Counted from the first letter of the stretch, positions 18,024 to 26,164 are shown. The stretch: DNA of 64,000 bases from Flavisolibacter tropicus (GCF_001644645.1 NZ_CP011390.1:4667501-4731500); one strand, 5' to 3'. Notes: generated by a model not told the origin, from the letters alone. A program made the numbers and translations.

Positions 18024-18107
18024 ATGAAATTTTTAATTATAGTACTGGTCATCCATGCATTGTTTATGTGGTTGGACCAACGGTTACAGAAAAGAGAAAT
18101 AGATTAA
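18024..18107 (+). CDS. 27-aa single-pass membrane peptide
   Basis: A small ORF encoding MKFLIIVLVIHALFMWLDQR followed by LQKREID. The first ~17 residues form one hydrophobic segment and the tail is charged. It lies between attenuator 2 and the 139-aa gene, in the same direction. GAAAG 7-11 bases upstream is a weak ribosome site. It could be a genuine small membrane protein of the unit or chance; no family is recognised. Confidence 0.4.
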   Translation: MKFLIIVLVIHALFMWLDQRLQKREID

Positions 18108-18176
18108 CAATGGGCAACGCAAGATCGTGCGGTAGTTGCCTGAGTCAATAAGAATAGTAAAACAAAAGGAGGCTTT

Positions 18177-18596
18177 ATGCTTTGGAAATGGTTAAGTCGG
18201 AAAGTATTAGATACTGTTGCTTTGTTCAACGGACACTTCATTGAAGTAAAGGCATTCTATGCTATGCAGTTCGATGCAGTGCCTTGCGTTACATTCATCG
18301 GTGAGTTGGATGTAACAAAAGCCTATGCCTTTATCAATGAACAAATGAAAGGAAGTATTGTACAGGTATACCAGCATTCTTACTTCGATCACCAGGAACA
18401 ACAAATGTTCTTCAACAATACCATCTTGGTATTACGTGATAATAGAATGATTGAAATCGGTAACAACTACTGCCAGGTATTGCACACAACCAGTCAGTAT
18501 GCGTGGGCCAACCAGTTGGTAAAAGAATTAGCGGCATTCAGAATCGTGAATAATGAGCCAGCTATTGGTTTCACACGTCATACAACGATGAATTAA
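18177..18596 (+). CDS. Stand-alone copy of the AAA+ N-domain, unknown function
   Basis: A 139-aa protein of no family I recognise. Its residues ~10-120 match residues 9-120 of the AAA+ protein encoded next: the shared pattern is F..HF...K..Y...F...P...FI followed by AY.F, F....ILR.N..IE and YC..LH. It is therefore a free copy of that protein's N-domain and might regulate, cap or compete with it. There is no signal peptide. The start is supported by a strong AAGGAGG site at 18166-18172, unusual for this phylum where such sites are weak. It precedes the AAA+ gene by 72 bases that hold a predicted pseudoknot. Confidence 0.7.
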   Translation: MLWKWLSRKVLDTVALFNGHFIEVKAFYAMQFDAVPCVTFIGELDVTKAYAFINEQMKGSIVQVYQHSYFDHQEQQMFFNNTILVLRDNRMIEIGNNYCQVLHTTSQYAWANQLVKELAAFRIVNNEPAIGFTRHTTMN

Positions 18597-18600
18597 TAAA

Positions 18601-18651
18601 CCATGGGAGCGTACTAACAACTCCCATGGCCTTATCAATGTATTTGTTAGT
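18601..18651 (+). promoter_or_regulatory. Predicted H-type pseudoknot ahead of the AAA+ gene
   Basis: Stem 1 pairs 18601-18609 (CCATGGGAG) with 18621-18629 (CTCCCATGG), 9 perfect pairs. Within its loop, 18613-18620 (ACTAACAA) is fully complementary to 18644-18651 (TTGTTAGT), 8 pairs. The linkers are 3, 0 and 14 bases, a geometry that fits a coaxially stacked H-type pseudoknot. The fold ends 17 bases before the AAA+ start codon at 18669, so it could control translation. There is no T run, so it is not a terminator. Confidence 0.55.
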
Positions 18652-18668
18652 AACAATTTATAGCAGTT

Positions 18669-19739
18669 ATGAACACGTTAGATAACCAGAAAATGATTGA
18701 TGCCAATGCGGTATTTGATAAACATTTTCTGAATAGTAAATCATTATACTTATATCGCTTCAATCAGTTGCCGAATTTGCATTTCATAAACGGCATTGAG
18801 GGCGAGAAGGCGTATAAAGCTTTTAAAGAAACATTTGCTGATCTCATTGTATCGGAATACAAATACCGGAGCTATCAGGAGAAAAAGAAGCGCTTTCGAT
18901 TTGATGAAACATTCTTTATTCTTAAGAATAACTGTATAGTAGAGTTGGATAGTTATTGTGAGATCCTTCATGATGGTAATCAAGACAGATTCATAGATCA
19001 ATGCACAGCATTAATGAATCAATTCCGGGAACGAAAGAAAAGAGATCCATTTGAAATCAATCTCATAGTAAAAGGTAGCTATGGATTGGAACTGAAATCG
19101 ATGGAAATTAAGCGTACTAAGTTGGATTTGGATCTATTCTATGAAGATGATTTTAAGGAAATAGATAACATTATCCAAAAGCGCTTGAATCAGAAAAACG
19201 ACAAAGGCATTGTGTTACTACACGGACTGCCAGGTACTGGTAAAACCACCTACCTGCGTTATCTGGTTGGAAAGGTCAAAAAGCGCGTACTCTTTTTATC
19301 GCCCAACGTAGCCAGTAATCTTATGGATCCTGATTTTATTGATCTGTTGATTGATAATCCCAATACAGTAGTGATTGTTGAGGATGCCGAGAATATTATC
19401 ATGGATAGAAGGGCAAGCGGAAGTTCAGCGGTGTCTAATCTCTTGAATATTTCTGATGGCTTACTGGCTGATTTTTTGAATGTACAATTGATATGTACGT
19501 TTAATAGTGCGGTCACCATGGTTGATAGTGCTTTAATGCGAAAAGGAAGATTAATTGCCAAGTATGAGTTTGGAAAGTTATGCGCTGAAAAAGCACAGCG
19601 CTTAAGTGATCACTTAAAATTCGACACTATTATAAACCGAGCAATGACCGTAGCTGAGATCAGCAATCAGAATGAGAAAGAAGCAAAAGCAAAACAAGTA
19701 GAAGTGATTGGATTCAGAACAGCAGTCATGCAGAATTGA
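18669..19739 (+). CDS. AAA+ ATPase with duplicated N-domain, next to rtcB
   Basis: A 356-aa AAA+ ATPase. Residues 1-120 form a domain also found as the separate upstream 139-aa protein. The ATPase core has Walker A GLPGTGKTT (186-194), Walker B VVIVEDAE (234-241), sensor-1 Asn in CTFNS (~279) and ALMRKGRL (288-295), which matches the ALLRPGR arginine-finger/sensor region of BCS1/Cdc48-like AAA proteins. There is no transmembrane segment, unlike BCS1. Such proteins remodel or unfold macromolecules. Position between its N-domain paralogue and RtcB suggests a role with RNA ligation or its substrates, by inference only. It starts after a predicted pseudoknot and lies 117 bases before rtcB. Confidence 0.82.
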   Translation: MNTLDNQKMIDANAVFDKHFLNSKSLYLYRFNQLPNLHFINGIEGEKAYKAFKETFADLIVSEYKYRSYQEKKKRFRFDETFFILKNNCIVELDSYCEILHDGNQDRFIDQCTALMNQFRERKKRDPFEINLIVKGSYGLELKSMEIKRTKLDLDLFYEDDFKEIDNIIQKRLNQKNDKGIVLLHGLPGTGKTTYLRYLVGKVKKRVLFLSPNVASNLMDPDFIDLLIDNPNTVVIVEDAENIIMDRRASGSSAVSNLLNISDGLLADFLNVQLICTFNSAVTMVDSALMRKGRLIAKYEFGKLCAEKAQRLSDHLKFDTIINRAMTVAEISNQNEKEAKAKQVEVIGFRTAVMQN

Positions 19740-19786
19740 AAAAGGCAAGCTAAAAACAAATGAAAAGAAGGTGGTGATACATTTGA

Positions 19787-19804
19787 ATGGTGTAGTCACA
19801 CTAT
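19787..19804 (+). promoter_or_regulatory. Hairpin in the rtcB leader
   Basis: ATGGTGT (19787-19793) pairs with ACACTAT (19798-19804) with one G-U and an AGTC loop, 52 bases before the rtcB start. No T run follows. Just before the start codon lies the G-rich AGCCCTTCAGGGGTTGGGGT (19837-19856). Confidence 0.3.
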
Positions 19805-19856
19805 GTAGGAAAACATATTTAATTAAGGAAACAAAAAGCCCTTCAGGGGTTGGGGT

Positions 19857-21323
19857 ATGGCAAAATTAAAATTAACTGGAAAGCAATTACGGAACATTGG
19901 GTACCCGGAAGGACCTGTGATCAGTATTGCAATGAATATCATGGAAAAAAGCTTCAGGCATCTGCCGGAAGCCGATGCCTTGGAAATATTAAGTAGTATT
20001 TTACAAAGTCCCAATCAATATGCCCATGATGGGGTATTGGGAAAAATAGCAGAGGCTTTATTGCCAAAGCCGAAAGTGGGTGGCGATGAGATTCCATTAA
20101 TGCCAAAAGGTATAGAATTTAATGTCTTTGGTGCTAGCGGAATTGAGCAGGGCGCAATGCAGCAGATGAATACGGCAGTCAAGGTACCGATAGCGGTTGC
20201 CGGTGCGCTTATGCCCGATGCTCACCAAGGTTATGGACTACCGATTGGGGGAGTTTTAGCTACAGACAATGCAGTAATACCCTATGGAGTAGGAGTAGAC
20301 ATTGGCTGTCGTATGTGCCTGAGCGTTTTTGATATCGATCCAAAAGAGCTGACCGCGCGTGAACAGTATTTTACCCGGGAATTGAATGAGGCTACACTCT
20401 TTGGTAGTGGTTCAATGTTCGATAAGCCATTCGATCATGAAATAATGGAGCGAAAAGAGTTTGATGAGTTAGGCTTGCTAAAAGGCTTGCAAACCCGGGC
20501 TTGGAAACAATTGGGTTCATCAGGTTCGGGCAACCACTTCGTTGAGTTTGGTATTGTTGAAATAAGTGAACAGGATCAGGTGTTGAATATACCTGCTGGT
20601 AAATATGTTGGATTGTTGTCACACTCTGGATCCAGAGCCTTAGGCGCCAATATTGCCAATCATTTTACAAAGGTGGCTAAAGAAAAACGGCGACTTCCTA
20701 GCGAGGCTAGCAATTTAGCCTGGTTGGATCTAAACGAACAGGAAGGTATGGAATATTGGCTAGCCATGAACCTGGCCGGCGACTATGCCTCTGCCTGTCA
20801 CCATGTAATACATGATAAGATCGCCCGGCAGTTGGGAAGACGGCCACTGAAGATGGTAGAGAACCACCACAACTTTGCTTGGAAGGAGCAATGGGAGGGG
20901 AAAGAAGTGATCGTGCACCGTAAAGGCGCTACGCCTGCTGGTAAAGATGTGCTGGGTATCATTCCCGGTTCTATGACAGCCCCTGGCTTTATTGTAAAAG
21001 GGAAAGGAGAAATGGCATCGGTCAATTCTGCCGCCCATGGAGCAGGTCGTCAAATGAGTCGTACGGTAGCACTGAAATCTATTACCCACAATGCGCTAAA
21101 TGACATGTTAGCCAAACACGGTGTTAAGCTTTTAGGCGGAGGTCTGGATGAAGCACCTTTTGCTTATAAAAACATTTTTGAAGTCATGAATGCACAGAAG
21201 CAGCTGGTTGACACAGTAGGCCTTTTCTATCCCAAAATCGTAAAAATGGACGGCGCCATGCCTAAGCAATGGAAAAAGAAAAACCGTGATTTCCAGGAGT
21301 CTGGAGACTTAATGGGTGAATGA
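19857..21323 (+). CDS. rtcB: RtcB RNA ligase
   Basis: A 488-aa RtcB. The family joins RNA 2',3'-cyclic phosphate or 3'-phosphate ends to 5'-OH ends using GTP and Mn(II), as in tRNA splicing and repair. Conserved parts are MPDAHQGYGLPIGGVLA, GVDIGCRMCLS (metal-binding Cys), GSGNHFVEFG, LLSHSGSRALG and SAAHGAGRQMSR, whose His394 corresponds to the guanylylated histidine. GGGLDEAPFAYKNI near the end is also typical. Length is about 80 residues above E. coli RtcB because of an N-terminal extension of ~80 residues. No archease or RtcA gene is visible. It is the last gene before a terminator at 21371 and downstream of the AAA+ gene. Confidence 0.95.
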   Translation: MAKLKLTGKQLRNIGYPEGPVISIAMNIMEKSFRHLPEADALEILSSILQSPNQYAHDGVLGKIAEALLPKPKVGGDEIPLMPKGIEFNVFGASGIEQGAMQQMNTAVKVPIAVAGALMPDAHQGYGLPIGGVLATDNAVIPYGVGVDIGCRMCLSVFDIDPKELTAREQYFTRELNEATLFGSGSMFDKPFDHEIMERKEFDELGLLKGLQTRAWKQLGSSGSGNHFVEFGIVEISEQDQVLNIPAGKYVGLLSHSGSRALGANIANHFTKVAKEKRRLPSEASNLAWLDLNEQEGMEYWLAMNLAGDYASACHHVIHDKIARQLGRRPLKMVENHHNFAWKEQWEGKEVIVHRKGATPAGKDVLGIIPGSMTAPGFIVKGKGEMASVNSAAHGAGRQMSRTVALKSITHNALNDMLAKHGVKLLGGGLDEAPFAYKNIFEVMNAQKQLVDTVGLFYPKIVKMDGAMPKQWKKKNRDFQESGDLMGE

Positions 21324-21365
21324 TTGAAGAAGGGAGGAATTGGCATTCAAAATTGCTTTATGTAT

Positions 21366-21399
21366 AAAAAAGAGGCCTCATGCGAAGGCCTCTTTTTTA
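21366..21399 (+). terminator. Intrinsic terminator after rtcB
   Basis: AGAGGCCT (21371-21378) and AGGCCTCT (21386-21393) form a perfect 8-bp stem, extended by A's before and T's after (to 21399). It closes the leader/AAA+/rtcB transcription unit. Confidence 0.88.
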
Positions 21400-21419
21400 A
21401 TTTTATAATCTGCTTTGGC

Positions 21420-21750
21420 AGAAAGCTGCTTACGACTTCTAATATCCTCCTAATCCCGGTTCAGTCCTCCCTTCTTCCTTCATCATTCCTTGTTCCTTGT
21501 TCATTATTCCTCTGCTACTTCATTGCTCCTCCTCTGTCCCTTCATGGTTACTCCGTATGGAAGCCATAGTAACTCCGTATCAAGGCCCTTCCTCGTCCGG
21601 TCTACCAGCCATCCTACCACCGTACTCAGGTAGACAACCTGCCTTCAACCTGCTACATATAGTAGAGAAAGGAATATAAAAAGCTTATATCTTTTTTCAG
21701 AGGGAGTAAGCAAGATAAAAAAACTAAAGACGAGGCCCCTATTCTCCAGT
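21420..21750. other. Pyrimidine-rich noncoding region
   Basis: About 330 bases with no credible gene. The plus strand is strongly C/T-rich (CCTCCTAATCCC, CTCCCTTCTTCC, TTCCTTGTTCCTTGTTC) from 21437 to 21605. A direct repeat ACTCCGTAT occurs at 21550-21558 and 21572-21580. Small open frames here are low-complexity translations of this bias. It separates the rtcB terminator from the convergent transglutaminase gene. Confidence 0.5.
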
Positions 21751-22677
21751 TCAGTTCCCCGACTTAAACGTGTAAGAAGTAACCAATAGAAGCACAATAA
21801 CAAGTACCCACAGGATAATAAAAACTAATTTGACTCCAAACCGAATATTGGTCTTGTTTTCTGCGTCATATACGTAATACCAGGAAACTGGTAGTAGGTA
21901 GCGCTTTAATTTTTCTACTGGTTTATAAGCTTCCTGTAAGGAGGTGTGGTGGTAATATAAATCAGTAGAATTGGTAGGTTTATAATAATGATTTAAATAG
22001 TGCTCATTCAAATGAAGAGGCTCAAATGCTAATTTCCCATTCGCACTTTTTAAAACATATATTGTTTTATTATTTCTCAACTCGTTCCTGAATGACTGCA
22101 AATCAAGCCATACGCCTTGTTCATTTTTAAGAGCTAACATGCCAAAGGTGGGGTCTACTACTATCCATTTTTTTAATTCAGGTATGTAGCATTCACTCAC
22201 TACATGAGAGTCATCTGAATATTTCATTTCAATATTCCTGGTAATAATATTTTGGGCCCAGGCAAAATAAGAGAACATACCCGCATAGATACCGCACCAA
22301 AGGCTGTCGCCAGTGTTCGTGTTAAGTGCTTTATACTGATTGAATGGTGAGAGTTGTAACAAATAGGCTTTGGGATGCCCATATCGCTTCCCAAAATCAT
22401 CATAGATCTGCTTACTGATCTGATTGGCCTTAACTAAAGTTGAATTAGAGGAGTCAAGAAGCCAAGACGCAACACTACGCTTGGCTTCTATTTGCTCTTT
22501 ATAATGACTTGTCTTAAAATCTGTTTTCCATAGCGCCTCGCAATCTTCATTACATTCCTTGTAAAGGAAGGAATGGTCACGGTAAGGTTGGTAATGAAAG
22601 TAATCCCTATAGTAGTAGATAATTAGATTAATAGCCGTTAATGCAACAAATAATACAATTAAATTTCTACGCTTCAT
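21751..22677 (-). CDS. Transglutaminase-like membrane protein
   Basis: A 308-aa protein with a transmembrane segment at each end (residues ~5-22 and ~278-302), which would anchor a central domain outside the cytoplasmic membrane. The central part has the transglutaminase/protease-like triad in order: Cys in SLWCGIYAGMFSYFAW, His in DDSHVVSECYIPELKKW and Asp in IVVDPTFGML. The family includes peptidases and acyl-transfer enzymes; the substrate here is unknown. Two related but clearly different proteins occur at 54.4 and 55.7 kb in the same orientation. It lies alone between the rtcB terminator and the acyltransferase gene, close to the polysaccharide locus. Confidence 0.78.
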   Translation of the reverse strand: MKRRNLIVLFVALTAINLIIYYYRDYFHYQPYRDHSFLYKECNEDCEALWKTDFKTSHYKEQIEAKRSVASWLLDSSNSTLVKANQISKQIYDDFGKRYGHPKAYLLQLSPFNQYKALNTNTGDSLWCGIYAGMFSYFAWAQNIITRNIEMKYSDDSHVVSECYIPELKKWIVVDPTFGMLALKNEQGVWLDLQSFRNELRNNKTIYVLKSANGKLAFEPLHLNEHYLNHYYKPTNSTDLYYHHTSLQEAYKPVEKLKRYLLPVSWYYVYDAENKTNIRFGVKLVFIILWVLVIVLLLVTSYTFKSGN

Positions 22678-22775
22678 TTCTAATGCTACAAATACAATAA
22701 GGGCAGGGTTAAATCAGACTGCAGCTAAAAGTGAAAATACTTCTATTGAGGCAAAGCCTATTAAGGTATAGAAGG

Positions 22776-24062
22776 TTATACCTTAATATAAATCCGTTTC
22801 TTATCCATCCAATAACAAATAGCCCACATGAAAAAGATAACGGTTAGGGCAAAGGCTAGCGACCCAATTTCCGGATCACCGGGTATAAACTTATATACCT
22901 TGTCATACATCCAGCTCCAGGGGCTGGTATAAATAGGTTGGCCAGCGTCGTTAGTTCCATTCGGGATTCGAATCAGTCGTAAGCCCTTGGGTAAGAAGGC
23001 ACTTAAGGCAAATACAAAAAGGGCATTTTTACCAAATACATCAAAAAAGCGCGTCCACCAGCCACGGATACCTTTTACTTCAATAGCATAGATAAGCGTT
23101 GCCAATATGGCCATTGCCATTCCCGTAGTTAACACTACGTACGAGCTGGTCCATATCTTTTTATTGACCGGGAAGCTTAATCCCCATGCGTAGCCTGTAA
23201 AAAGTAAGGCCATGGCAGCTACAAACAAACCAGTAAGCGTTACATATAAGGATACACGATGAAAGTTAATGCTTGAAGGATAGTTTTTGAAATGGTCATC
23301 GGAGTTAGGCACTTGTTCCAGTTGATGGTCAATAACAGCAGCTTCTTTTCCTTTTTTGAGAATATAATCGCCTACCAAATAACCGAAGATAACTTGAACA
23401 ATAGCAGGTATGGTACTCATCAATCCTTCCGGATCAAAAATATAGGGCTTGCCCTGGAATTGCTCACCGCGGTACATGTGTACATCACCCAAAATGGCTT
23501 TGTCGATATTGGTGCCGAACCAGCCTGTCAGACTATAAGGGTCTGCCGGATTGCCTAATACACATAACAGCCAATAAACCAGTAAAAGGATCAATCCAGC
23601 CAAGAAAGCACCTCTCGCCTTTAAGTAATAAATAATTACAGAAGCAAAGAAGTAGCAGACAGCAATGCGTTGCAATACACCAAAAATTCGTACACCGGAA
23701 AGGTTACCCGATCCGTTGATCCATGTCCATCCGCTAAAAAGGAACTGACCGTCCTGGAAACGGGAAAAAGGCCACCAGTTCAAAAACAAGCCAATCAAAA
23801 AGATAAGCAGCGTTCGTTTGATCACTTTTTTCCAAAAGATAGCATCACCAGCTGCTTCCAGTCGGGGCATCACAAAGGCCATAGCATTACCTACCGCAAA
23901 CAGGAAAAAGGGGAAGACCAGGTCGGTAGGAGTTAATCCATGCCAGGGTGCGTGCTCCAGTGGACTGTAAATATGGCCCCAACTGCCCGGGTTATTTACC
24001 AGAATCATTAGGGCTACGGTGGCGCCTCTAAAAACATCTAAGGAGTAATAGCGTTGTTTCAA
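22776..24062 (-). CDS. NagX/HGSNAT-like membrane acyltransferase (DUF5009)
   Basis: A 428-aa polytopic membrane protein with about ten hydrophobic segments. It starts RYYSLDVFRGATVALMILVNNPG and has WHGLTPTDLVFPFFLFAVG. These are hallmarks of the bacterial relatives of lysosomal heparan-alpha-glucosaminide N-acetyltransferase (NagX/YeiB group). The eukaryotic enzyme moves acetyl groups across the membrane onto glucosamine; the bacterial substrate is not established. It ends in basic residues. It is divergent from the acetyltransferase at 24113 with only 50 bases between, so it may border the polysaccharide locus functionally. Confidence 0.87.
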   Translation of the reverse strand: MKQRYYSLDVFRGATVALMILVNNPGSWGHIYSPLEHAPWHGLTPTDLVFPFFLFAVGNAMAFVMPRLEAAGDAIFWKKVIKRTLLIFLIGLFLNWWPFSRFQDGQFLFSGWTWINGSGNLSGVRIFGVLQRIAVCYFFASVIIYYLKARGAFLAGLILLLVYWLLCVLGNPADPYSLTGWFGTNIDKAILGDVHMYRGEQFQGKPYIFDPEGLMSTIPAIVQVIFGYLVGDYILKKGKEAAVIDHQLEQVPNSDDHFKNYPSSINFHRVSLYVTLTGLFVAAMALLFTGYAWGLSFPVNKKIWTSSYVVLTTGMAMAILATLIYAIEVKGIRGWWTRFFDVFGKNALFVFALSAFLPKGLRLIRIPNGTNDAGQPIYTSPWSWMYDKVYKFIPGDPEIGSLAFALTVIFFMWAICYWMDKKRIYIKV

Positions 24063-24112
24063 AGCTGAAATTTGGATAAATGTAATAATTTGAAGGCTTT
24101 GAATGCGCTTTT

Positions 24113-24694
24113 ATGTATAAGATTAAGAATGTATTTATTCATCCTTCTGCTATTATTGATGAAGGTGCTATTATAGGGGCAGGAACCAGGATCTGGCATT
24201 TTAGCCATTTAATGCCGGGTTGCCACGTTGGGACAAATTGCAATATTGGCCAGAATGTTTTCATAGATAATAACGTCAGTATTGGTAATGGGGTAAAAAT
24301 CCAGAACAATGTATCTCTATATAATGGTGTAATACTAGAAGACGATGTTTTCTTAGGCCCATCCATGGTATTTACAAACGTGATTAATCCTCGGAGTTTT
24401 ATAGAAAGGAAAAATGAATTCAAGACTACCTTGGTGCAAAAAGGTGCCACTATAGGTGCAAATGCGACAATTGTTTGCGGTGTAAGTATCGGTAAATACG
24501 CATTAGTGGGGGCCGGCAGCGTTGTAACAACCAATGTTAAGGACTTTGCTTTAGTCTACGGAAACCCTGCCCGACAGCAGGGCTGGGTTAGTAAAAATGC
24601 TTATCCATTGGTTTTCAATGACAAAGGAGAAGCATGGTGTGAGCAAGGTCAGGAAAAGTACATTTTGGAAGCCGATCAGGTCCGTATGAGTTAA
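24113..24694 (+). CDS. Hexapeptide-repeat N-acetyltransferase, WbpD/WlbB type
   Basis: A 193-aa left-handed beta-helix acyltransferase. It starts IHPSAIIDEGAIIGAGTRIWHFSHL, carries many hexapeptide repeats, and has NPRSFIERKNEFKTTLVQKGATIGANATIVCG, a sequence typical of UDP-2-acetamido-3-amino-2,3-dideoxy-glucuronate N-acetyltransferases (WbpD/WlbB). Those enzymes acetylate the 3-amino group of a UDP-sugar for surface glycans. The companion dehydrogenase, oxidase and aminotransferase of that pathway are not seen in the window, so the substrate may differ. First rightward gene of the surface polysaccharide region, before the NusG-like gene's own promoter. Confidence 0.85.
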   Translation: MYKIKNVFIHPSAIIDEGAIIGAGTRIWHFSHLMPGCHVGTNCNIGQNVFIDNNVSIGNGVKIQNNVSLYNGVILEDDVFLGPSMVFTNVINPRSFIERKNEFKTTLVQKGATIGANATIVCGVSIGKYALVGAGSVVTTNVKDFALVYGNPARQQGWVSKNAYPLVFNDKGEAWCEQGQEKYILEADQVRMS

Positions 24695-24735
24695 TTATTT
24701 AATAATTTAACTGGCTCAAAATCTGCTCATTTTAA

Positions 24736-24768
24736 TTGGCTGTCACTCCCAGCCATAACCTATATTTG
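24736..24768 (+). promoter_or_regulatory. Promoter of the polysaccharide operon
   Basis: TATATTTG at 24761-24768 matches the TAnnTTTG -7 element exactly, with TTG at 24736-24738 (22 bases apart, slightly long). The expected start near 24774 leaves a leader of about 75 bases before the UpxY-like gene. A GGAGG site lies at 24820-24824, unusually far from the start codon. Confidence 0.6.
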
Positions 24769-24851
24769 CAGCCGCATCTACTCAACCATAGCCGGATTTT
24801 TTTAAATATGTGCTGTGACTGAGGAGGCGAAGCTTTGCCAAACTAGCATCG

Positions 24852-25343
24852 ATGAGTACAAAATGGTATGCAATCTATACGCGTCCACGCTGGGAGAAAA
24901 AAGTACACGGGCTGCTTTCTCAAAAAGGTATTGAGAGTTATTGCCCGTTGAACAAAATTCGACGCAAGTGGAGCGACCGGATCAAACTCATAGAAGAACC
25001 TTTATTCAAGTCCTATGTATTCGTTAAGGTAACTGACGAAGATCGTACTGCTGTACGCATGACCAATGGTGTCGTCAACTTTGTATACTGGAATGGGAAA
25101 CCAGGTGTTATTAAAGACAAGGAAATCCAAAGTATACAAAAGTTCCTGGGTGAATATGAGAATGTGAGCTTGATAAAAATGGATCTCCAAAAAGATGACC
25201 GGGTTGTAGTGGCTGCAGGACCACTGATGGATCAGGAAGGAAAAGTAATCGAAGTAAAAAATAAGGTGGCCAAGGTGGTGATTGAAAGTTTGGGCTATAT
25301 ATTAGTGGCCGATATCGATAAAAACAATCTAATTTCCATATAA
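24852..25343 (+). CDS. UpxY-type NusG-like transcription antiterminator
   Basis: A 163-aa NusG paralogue. The N-terminal NGN domain is evident (KWYAIYTRPRWEKKVHGLLSQKGIESYCPL, LFKSYVFVKV, VNFVYWNGKPGVI) and a KOW-type C-terminal domain covers ~110-160 (KDDRVVVAAGPLMDQEGKVIEV). In Bacteroides, UpxY proteins head capsule operons and let RNA polymerase read through the long transcript. This gene occupies exactly that place, directly before the export genes and behind a consensus promoter. It probably works in cis on the locus that follows. No UpxZ-like inhibitor gene is visible next to it. Confidence 0.9.
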   Translation: MSTKWYAIYTRPRWEKKVHGLLSQKGIESYCPLNKIRRKWSDRIKLIEEPLFKSYVFVKVTDEDRTAVRMTNGVVNFVYWNGKPGVIKDKEIQSIQKFLGEYENVSLIKMDLQKDDRVVVAAGPLMDQEGKVIEVKNKVAKVVIESLGYILVADIDKNNLISI

Positions 25344-25362
25344 ACGAACCAACTTCACTAGA

Positions 25363-26139
25363 ATGCGTTTTTCCTCCCTCGCAATAATCCTATTTAGCCT
25401 TTTCTTTATCTCTTGCGGTACCCAACGTGCTGTTTATAATTACTTAGAAGATGTAAATGATAGCACCTTCCGTAAAAGCGTATATATAGCAGAGCCTAGC
25501 ATTCAAAAGAATGACCTGCTCTCCATTCAGGTATACAGCGCAGCACTGGACCCCCAAATAGATGCATTATACAATATGCAAGGTGTTCAGGGAGGTGGCG
25601 GATCAGCACAAGGCGGGCAGTTAGGAGGTTATTTGGTTGATGTGCACGGTAATATTGAGCTGCCCCGAATAGGAAGCGTTAAGGCTGAAGGGTTAAAAAA
25701 AGGCGAGTTGGAAGCTGCCATCAAAGAACGGCTGAAAACCCAGTTGACAAATCCCAACGTAATTGTTCGTTTTCTAAACTTCCGCATTACAATGTTAGGA
25801 GAAGTAGGGAATCCTGGCGTTTTAAATATTCCAACAGAGCGTTTGACTGTGTTGGAAGCCATTGGCATGGCAGGTGGAGTTACACAGTTTGGCACAATCA
25901 AGCAGGTACGGATATTGCGAGAAGTGAATGGCGAAAGACAACTAGGTATATTAGATTTAACGTCAAAAGAGATCTTTGCATCACCTTATTACCAATTACA
26001 ACAGAATGATGTGGTGGTGGTGAACCAAACTCGTTATAAACTGCGTCAAACAGAGCAGCAACGCGTCATTCAGCAGGTTGGCTTTTTCACCGGTATTATT
26101 TCTGCCGCAGCCCTGATCATTGCCATATTTAACCGATAA
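25363..26139 (+). CDS. Wza-type polysaccharide export lipoprotein
   Basis: A 258-aa protein with a lipoprotein signal peptide (FSLFFISC, Cys at about 19). It has a poly_export domain (QKNDLLSIQVYSAALDP, GGYLVDVHGNIELPRIGSVKAEG) and an SLBB-like domain (ITMLGEVGNPGVLNIPTERLTVLEAIGMAGG). A C-terminal hydrophobic helix (FFTGIISAAALIIAIF) may span the membrane. Wza-family proteins form the outer-membrane or periplasmic channel for capsular or exopolysaccharides and dock with Wzc. It lies 20 bases after the NusG-like gene and 25 bases before the Wzc gene, so they form one operon. Confidence 0.93.
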   Translation: MRFSSLAIILFSLFFISCGTQRAVYNYLEDVNDSTFRKSVYIAEPSIQKNDLLSIQVYSAALDPQIDALYNMQGVQGGGGSAQGGQLGGYLVDVHGNIELPRIGSVKAEGLKKGELEAAIKERLKTQLTNPNVIVRFLNFRITMLGEVGNPGVLNIPTERLTVLEAIGMAGGVTQFGTIKQVRILREVNGERQLGILDLTSKEIFASPYYQLQQNDVVVVNQTRYKLRQTEQQRVIQQVGFFTGIISAAALIIAIFNR

Positions 26140-26164
26140 CTGACCTTATTAATTAGCCACCTTC

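Noticed and set aside
18601-18629. Hairpin before the AAA+ gene as an intrinsic terminator
   Set aside because: No T run follows the stem, and the downstream complementarity points to a pseudoknot.
21324-21679. Two small plus-strand ORFs after rtcB
   Set aside because: They cross a clear terminator or read a C/T-rich repeat region; composition explains them.
24113-24694. Complete UDP-ManNAc3NAcA-type pathway around the WbpD-like gene
   Set aside because: Only the acetyltransferase is present; the dehydrogenase, oxidase and aminotransferase of that pathway are not in the window.
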